This document shows positions 5,775 to 7,487 of a stretch of 7,487 nt of DNA, one piece after another (positions within the stretch are counted from its first letter, which is position 1; every line of letters begins with the position of its first letter). Location: assembly GCA_018814945.1 (NCBI GenBank), contig JAHIYT010000045.1, forward strand, positions 1 to 7,487, written 5' to 3'. This stretch comes from Patescibacteria group bacterium. GTDB lineage: Bacteria; Patescibacteriota; Gracilibacteria; UM-FILTER-43-11. The notes below the pieces were generated by a model, which was not told the DNA's origin, made no database searches, and worked only from the letters and a program-made list of their open reading frames with translations. The position numbers were made by a program, and so were the translations under genes.

Positions 5775-7112
5775 ATGGTCAAAAATACACCATCATATCA
5801 GGGGGATATAGAGCGCAGATCTTTTATTAAACTAGCATTAGGCGTGCCTATGTTGGCAGCAGCATGCCGTGAAGAATTAACAGGGGCATTTTCCGTTAAG
5901 ACAAAACCAGATACCGAAATTACTGTTAAGGTGCCAGAAGCAGAAAAACCACCAGAATGTAAAGAGTGGGAATGCCAGGTTGATCTACCAAAAATAGATT
6001 TCAATGAAGATTCTGAGCCATGGACACCCGAAAAAATACGTGAATATCTTATTCCTGAAACAACCGACCAAGAGAAATTTCAGCGTTTTTATGGAGTTTT
6101 TGATGAATTAAAAGAATCACTTTTAAGTAAAATTGCAGAGACTAAGAGCTTTAGGAAACAGAAAAAACTGACAAATAAGTTTTTAACAGAACTTCGTACC
6201 GCATTAGAAGGCGATGATAAAAAAGATGTCGATAATACCGAATGGCCAATGGGTGATTTTAATCGTCATTTAATTCCGCATGGCTTTTTCTTAGATATAA
6301 AATGGGATTCAGATAATATTAATAGAGTTTATAAATGTACTTTGTATAAGACAGAGGAATCCAAATCATTAACAGCATCTGACGACCTGCATAGCTCAGA
6401 ATTACCTGTAATCACAGTAGCAAAACATCAAGAACTTTTAAGTAAAAGCAATATTATTAGTTCAGACCTTTCTGATTTTAATGCAGCATACATAAGTGAA
6501 GGCCATTATATTCTTGTTGATAAAAATTCTTTAGATAGCACGTCTGAAACTGAATCTTTTATTGAAAAAATGGAAGAAATAGATAATGCTTTTGAAGAAC
6601 ATAAAGAATACGATAAAGACTCTGAAACAATTGCCAGCAAGCTTAAAAGGCAATTCATTTTACATGAAGGAATGCATGCCATTTTTGCCCAAAATATTGA
6701 TGAAGAATCAATATCACCGGAGGTAATAAGGGAAAAGGGTACTATCGATATGGGAAGCTTTGAACTTGATACCAATAAAATACCTAAAGAATTCCTAGAT
6801 TTTCAGAATCTTACTGAATTGTCAGCTATAGGATATCAGTTGATGAATTCAGAAGATACAGCTTCATTGATTGCTGCTAACCACCTGATTGCATTTGGTA
6901 AGCCAAGTAGTTATAAGCTGGCCGAGTATGTTTTACAACATTTGGTATGGTATTCACCACATATTACTGATGATTTCAGAGAGGAATATAGTGAATATAA
7001 ATTCGGTGAATTTGCTGCATGCTTTAGATCTGGTTTAATAATTCCTAACGAAGAACTTTATCGCATTGGTGAGGTCATGGCAAAACTCGGAATTTATCTG
7101 ACTCAGGAATAG
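5775..7112 (+). CDS. Predicted Tat-exported lipoprotein with HExxH zinc-protease motif
   Basis: The 445-residue product starts with a signal-like N-terminus. ERRSFIK (13-19) resembles the twin-arginine motif and is followed by a hydrophobic stretch ending LAAAC, where Cys31 would be the lipidated residue; the lipobox is imperfect because Leu lies at -4. A Pro/Glu-rich spacer with Cys62 and Cys67 follows. The body contains HEGMH (297-301), an HExxH zinc site inside a hydrophobic helix (QFILHEGMHAIFAQ). A plausible third ligand is Glu348 in NLTELSA, or less likely Glu412 in GEFAACF. The likely role is a membrane-anchored metallopeptidase outside the cytoplasm, or a zincin-fold protein without activity. 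I recognise no named family. The leaderless promoter supports the ATG at 5775. It is followed closely by tgt, but function does not link them. Confidence 0.85.
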   Translation: MVKNTPSYQGDIERRSFIKLALGVPMLAAACREELTGAFSVKTKPDTEITVKVPEAEKPPECKEWECQVDLPKIDFNEDSEPWTPEKIREYLIPETTDQEKFQRFYGVFDELKESLLSKIAETKSFRKQKKLTNKFLTELRTALEGDDKKDVDNTEWPMGDFNRHLIPHGFFLDIKWDSDNINRVYKCTLYKTEESKSLTASDDLHSSELPVITVAKHQELLSKSNIISSDLSDFNAAYISEGHYILVDKNSLDSTSETESFIEKMEEIDNAFEEHKEYDKDSETIASKLKRQFILHEGMHAIFAQNIDEESISPEVIREKGTIDMGSFELDTNKIPKEFLDFQNLTELSAIGYQLMNSEDTASLIAANHLIAFGKPSSYKLAEYVLQHLVWYSPHITDDFREEYSEYKFGEFAACFRSGLIIPNEELYRIGEVMAKLGIYLTQE

Positions 7113-7121
7113 TGATATACT
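7093..7121 (+). promoter_or_regulatory. Promoter of tgt overlapping the upstream gene's end
   Basis: TGATATACT (7113-7121) is an extended -10 with 5 of 6 matches to TATAAT. A weak -35 (TTTATC, 7093-7098) lies 17 bases upstream, within the previous coding region. Initiation would fall at about 7128, exactly the tgt ATG. The -10 begins just after the TAG at 7110-7112. This predicts leaderless tgt mRNA. Confidence 0.65.
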
Positions 7122-7127
7122 TTCCGC

Positions 7128-7487
7128 ATGTTCAGCTTACTTGGAAAATCAGGCTCTGCTCGCTCCGGCACACTAAAAACTGCCCATGGTGATATCCAAA
7201 CACCTTTTTTTATGACAATTGGCACGGTTGGTGCAATTAAAGGGCTTGTTCCCGAAGAAGTTCGAGAGTTGGGTGGACAAATAATTCTATCAAATACTTA
7301 CCACCTACACTTACGTCCAGGTGAAGATATTGTGCAAAAAGCAGGTGGTCTGCATAAGTTTATGAACTGGGATGGTCCTATTCTTACAGACAGTGGTGGT
7401 TACCAGATTTTTTCACTCGCTGGAATTCGTAAGTTAAAAGACGACGGTGTTGAATTTCAATCACATTTAAATGGTGAAAAGATTTTC
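7128..7487 (+). CDS. tgt: tRNA-guanine transglycosylase, 5' part (cut by window edge)
   Basis: Bacterial Tgt exchanges guanine 34 for the queuosine precursor preQ1 in tRNAs with GUN anticodons. Only the first 120 codons are present and the frame runs open past the right edge. Recognisable blocks are [16 protein letters not shown] (25-40), [13 protein letters not shown] (53-65), [20 protein letters not shown] (72-91) and the SHLNGEKIF segment. Asp88 in TDSGGYQ is the conserved active-site aspartate that contacts the base; the usual Phe of DSGGFQ is Tyr92. The nucleophile Asp and the C-terminal zinc-binding cysteines would lie beyond the window. ATG 7128 gives the expected short N-terminus and lies where a leaderless transcript would start. 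No other queuosine gene is visible. Confidence 0.97.
   Translation, partial: MFSLLGKSGSARSGTLKTAHGDIQTPFFMTIGTVGAIKGLVPEEVRELGGQIILSNTYHLHLRPGEDIVQKAGGLHKFMNWDGPILTDSGGYQIFSLAGIRKLKDDGVEFQSHLNGEKIF

Overview
The window is an AT-rich bacterial fragment with every recognisable gene on the + strand. Identifiable genes are coaE-like (dephospho-CoA kinase family), gatB, clpP and the 5' part of tgt. Between them lie a long TPR-type protein, a tiny two-helix membrane protein, and a Tat-type lipoprotein with an HExxH zinc-protease motif. Housekeeping genes scattered among family-poor long ORFs, SD-less starts and a divergent CoaE suggest an uncultured lineage such as Patescibacteria/CPR. That placement is inference: no rRNA or clear lineage marker is present. 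The standard code fits, because none of the long frames carries an in-frame TGA; TAA ends most genes, TAG one and TGA one (gatB).

Layout: 1-119 holds the probable tail of an upstream gene and an imperfect hairpin. 120-692 is the CoaE-family kinase. 693-797 is a spacer with a near-consensus promoter. 798-3248 encodes an 816-residue orphan protein with four TPR-like repeats. 3249-3322 is a spacer with a dyad that could be a weak terminator or an operator. 3323-4729 is gatB, overlapping by ATGA a 72-codon glycine-zipper membrane protein (4726-4944). 4945-5097 is a 153-base spacer in which an 8-base unit is arrayed in opposite orientations on either side of the likely clpP promoter. 5098-5685 is clpP, closed by a clear intrinsic terminator. 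5775-7112 is the predicted exported metalloprotease-like lipoprotein, and 7128 to the end is the N-terminal 120 codons of tgt.

Transcription appears split into short units: the TPR gene, gatB plus the small membrane protein, clpP, the lipoprotein, and tgt. A recurring feature is that promoter -10 boxes sit only 6-12 bases before the ATG of the TPR gene, the lipoprotein gene and tgt, which predicts leaderless mRNAs. gatB and clpP instead have short A-rich leaders, and no start has a good Shine-Dalgarno sequence. The genes do not form one pathway: they cover cofactor synthesis, tRNA-dependent amidation, proteolysis and tRNA modification. The parts with most potential novelty are the two orphan proteins, the inverted array around the clpP promoter, and the altered P-loop of the CoaE homologue. 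I do not see a clear new multi-gene system.
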